A stretch of DNA of 6,911 bases from Bacillota bacterium. GTDB taxonomy: Bacteria; Bacillota; Clostridia; Oscillospirales; Oscillospiraceae. Below, one piece after another: positions 5,728 through 6,911 of the stretch; position 1 is the first letter of the stretch; the number at the start of each line of letters is the position of its first letter. The notes beneath the pieces are model-generated. The model was not told the origin of the DNA and searched no databases. It was given only the letters and a program-made list of their open reading frames with translations. The stretch covers positions 1-6,911 of the forward strand of contig WQUU01000072.1 in NCBI GenBank assembly GCA_009781925.1. Reading direction: 5' to 3'. The position numbers and the translations under genes were made by a program.

Positions 5728-6315
5728 TCATATAGCCTCCAAGATCGTCAGCACCTCAAGCCAGGCGTCGAGTTCCCCGGCGGGCGCGGCCCAGAGGCAG
5801 ATCGACAAGATATTTATCGCCTGCTGGCGGATTCGATAAAAGTGCCGGGCAGAGATATTCAGCCGATAGAGGATCTCAACAGTGCCCACTGTTTCCGGCG
5901 CAATGTAGCTCAGATAAAGGCTTTGATACATCAGTTCGCCATTGCCCGGTTTGTGGCGCAGCACGGTCAGTGCTTCGTTGACCCGGTCGAGCAGCAACCG
6001 TGATCTCTGAATGCTCATCAGCCGGTTCTCCAGTTTGGCATTGCCCATACCGAGTTCCGTGTTGATCAGGCTGAGCAATGAGTCGAGATTGTGGAGAGGC
6101 CGGTCCAGTTCCTCGGCGACGCCTTCGGGAAAGCACTCCAGCGCCCAATTGATGTCCCGGTAGTGTTTCAGCATAAGCTGGGTGTTGTGGTACATGTTGC
6201 GTTTTTTCGTCTTTTCCGCCTGACGGACCTTGTTGTCGTCGATTTCCGGATCCTCCAACAGGCCGCGCCGGGTCAGCATGTTCAAAAACGCCTCAGATTG
6301 ATTGGAATCACACAT
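5728..6315 (-). CDS. ArpU/sigma-region-4-like regulatory protein
   Basis: 195 residues, predicted cytoplasmic and mostly helical. Residues 30-115 are charged and leucine-rich. The C-terminal part, about 128-175, has the pattern of a sigma-70-region-4-like helix-turn-helix (YLSYIAPETVGTVEILYRL, then NISARHFYRIRQQAINILS), followed by a tryptophan-containing LWAAP end. This resembles the ArpU/DUF1492-type regulators of Firmicute phages and conjugative elements. I assign it by pattern, not alignment. ATG 6315 has GGAGG at 6322-6326, six bases upstream, and the preceding gene ends 18 bases before it, so the two are probably co-transcribed. It lies directly upstream of the repeat-bearing control region of the pilin-like gene and may regulate it. 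Confidence 0.6.
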   Translation of the reverse strand: MCDSNQSEAFLNMLTRRGLLEDPEIDDNKVRQAEKTKKRNMYHNTQLMLKHYRDINWALECFPEGVAEELDRPLHNLDSLLSLINTELGMGNAKLENRLMSIQRSRLLLDRVNEALTVLRHKPGNGELMYQSLYLSYIAPETVGTVEILYRLNISARHFYRIRQQAINILSICLWAAPAGELDAWLEVLTILEAI

Positions 6316-6333
6316 GATTTGCCTCCGTTTTGT

Positions 6334-6911
6334 TTAAGGGCCGCGACACGGCCCTCTAATCTGAAACCCTGTAATCCTCCGCAATACCCCGTAATCTATA
6401 CTCTTGCAGTCATAATCCCTTTTCCTACAACTCTCACAATTCGACGAAGAAAAATACGCGCGCGTTATAGGGGCCAAAACCGCAACACCATTTTCTGGAG
6501 ACTCAGAGGGATCCTCCGGTAGCCTTTCAGTCAGCGTTTGGCTGTACACGGCGATCATCCAGTTGATGCGCTCGTTGTCCGTACCGCCTAAATGCGTATT
6601 CTGACCCGAAATGCGTTTTACGTTTAGAATACGTATTTGGTCCAAAAAACGTATTTGGCTCAAAATGCGTATAATATCCCTTTGTTCCGGGAGAGTAAAG
6701 GGATCGCCTGTAGGGTACTGCGTATTGAAAATGAGACAGCCGTAGGAACCGGGGAACTTGTGCAGCGCGAAGGCATCCTGGTTTTTGAGGAATCGCCACA
6801 CTTTCGTTTTTTCCCAGCCCCAGCGTTGCCCCAGGGTTTCCAAAGTAAGAACGGCGCCGTACTGTCCAAACTGGACCGTCGGCGCCGTAAAGGAGAAGAT
6901 ATTGCGCGGAT
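6334..6911 (-). CDS. Replication-initiator-like winged-helix protein, C-terminal 191 residues (5' end off right edge)
   Basis: The frame is open to the right edge, so the start is not seen; the TTG at 6843 is internal. The visible N-terminal stretch (GQYGAVLTLETLGQRWGWEK, then TKVWRFLKNQDAF) has the pattern of winged-helix domains in replication-initiator or replisome-organiser-like proteins of phages and mobile elements. The middle consists of hexamers of the type IRILSQ/IRFLDQ/IRILNV and is the translation of an iteron-like DNA array. The C-terminal part has three cysteines in C-x2-C-x6-C (NCESCRKRDYDC), possibly a metal site. The replication role is inferred from the domain and the internal repeats; a transcriptional regulator with a winged helix is the main alternative. 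Confidence 0.55.
   Translation of the reverse strand, partial: PRNIFSFTAPTVQFGQYGAVLTLETLGQRWGWEKTKVWRFLKNQDAFALHKFPGSYGCLIFNTQYPTGDPFTLPEQRDIIRILSQIRFLDQIRILNVKRISGQNTHLGGTDNERINWMIAVYSQTLTERLPEDPSESPENGVAVLAPITRAYFSSSNCESCRKRDYDCKSIDYGVLRRITGFQIRGPCRGP
6338..6354. other. Perfect hairpin at the end of the initiator-like gene
   Basis: GGGCCG (6338-6343) and CGGCCC (6349-6354) form a 6-bp perfect GC stem with a 5-nt loop. It lies over the last codons of the initiator-like gene, 12 bases before the ribosome binding site of the next gene. No U-run follows, so it is not a classic terminator; it may affect mRNA stability or reinitiation. Confidence 0.35.
6591..6673. repeat. Five-copy iteron-like array, 18-19-bp period, inside the initiator-like gene
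   Basis: Ten-base cores on the plus strand are AATGCGTATT (6591), AATGCGTTTT (6610), AATACGTATT (6628), AAAACGTATT (6646) and AATGCGTATA (6664); start spacings are 19, 18, 18 and 18. The consensus is about AATRCGTATT. The 6591 copy is shifted one base relative to the others and is therefore translated in a different frame while the DNA core is kept, which points to a DNA-level function. Iterons inside the initiator gene mark the origin in several plasmid families. Confidence 0.6.

Noticed and set aside
6338..6354. Rho-independent terminator after the initiator-like gene
   Set aside because: The stem is strong but no U-run follows on either strand, and the next gene's ribosome binding site starts only 12 bases away.
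6591..6673. Hexapeptide repeat as a protein-level feature (for example a structural repeat)
   Set aside because: One copy is out of phase by a base, so the repeat is preserved in DNA, not in protein.

Overview
The window holds the core transposition operon of a Tn7-like transposon (positions 1 to about 5064) and, to its right, the DNA it is inserted in (about 5065 to 6911), which looks like part of a conjugative plasmid or integrative conjugative element. Every gene is on the minus strand, so transcription runs right to left. Moderate GC content, strong GGAGG-type ribosome binding sites, a TTG start and a sigma-A-type promoter with AT-rich flanks suggest a Firmicute, probably a gut-type Clostridia. 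That is inference; nothing here fixes the species.

Transposon, in order of transcription. An AT-rich right end (about 4965-5064) carries repeats that look like TnsB-binding sites and a promoter. It is followed by tnsA (endonuclease), tnsB (DDE transposase), tnsC (AAA+ ATPase) and the N-terminal third or so of a tniQ/tnsD target selector that runs off the left edge. Neighbouring genes overlap by 4, 8 and 11 nt, so they form one translationally coupled unit. All core catalytic residues are present. The outermost bases read TGTGCAGAGACAAAAAAGTT, closely resembling the known Tn7 end (TGTGGGCGGACAAAATAGTT), and this places the boundary at 5064. The other end, any cargo, and any CRISPR or second targeting module would lie left of the window.

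Flanking element. From right to left there is the 3' part of a gene for a winged-helix, replication-initiator-like protein, with a five-copy 18-19-bp iteron-like array inside its coding region. Next comes a small regulator resembling phage ArpU/sigma-region-4 proteins. Then a control region has 11-bp-phased repeats, a promoter and a terminator hairpin in the leader. Last is a small membrane protein resembling VirB2/TrbC pilins. The transposon starts only four bases past the stop codon of this pilin-like gene, in the same orientation.

The insertion geometry (just past a conserved gene's stop codon, as Tn7 does at glmS) suggests the TniQ/TnsD protein may recognise the 3' end of the pilin-like gene, steering the transposon onto conjugative DNA. 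No terminator is visible between the pilin-like gene and tnsA, so conjugation-operon transcripts could also read into the transposition genes. Both ideas are inference from position.
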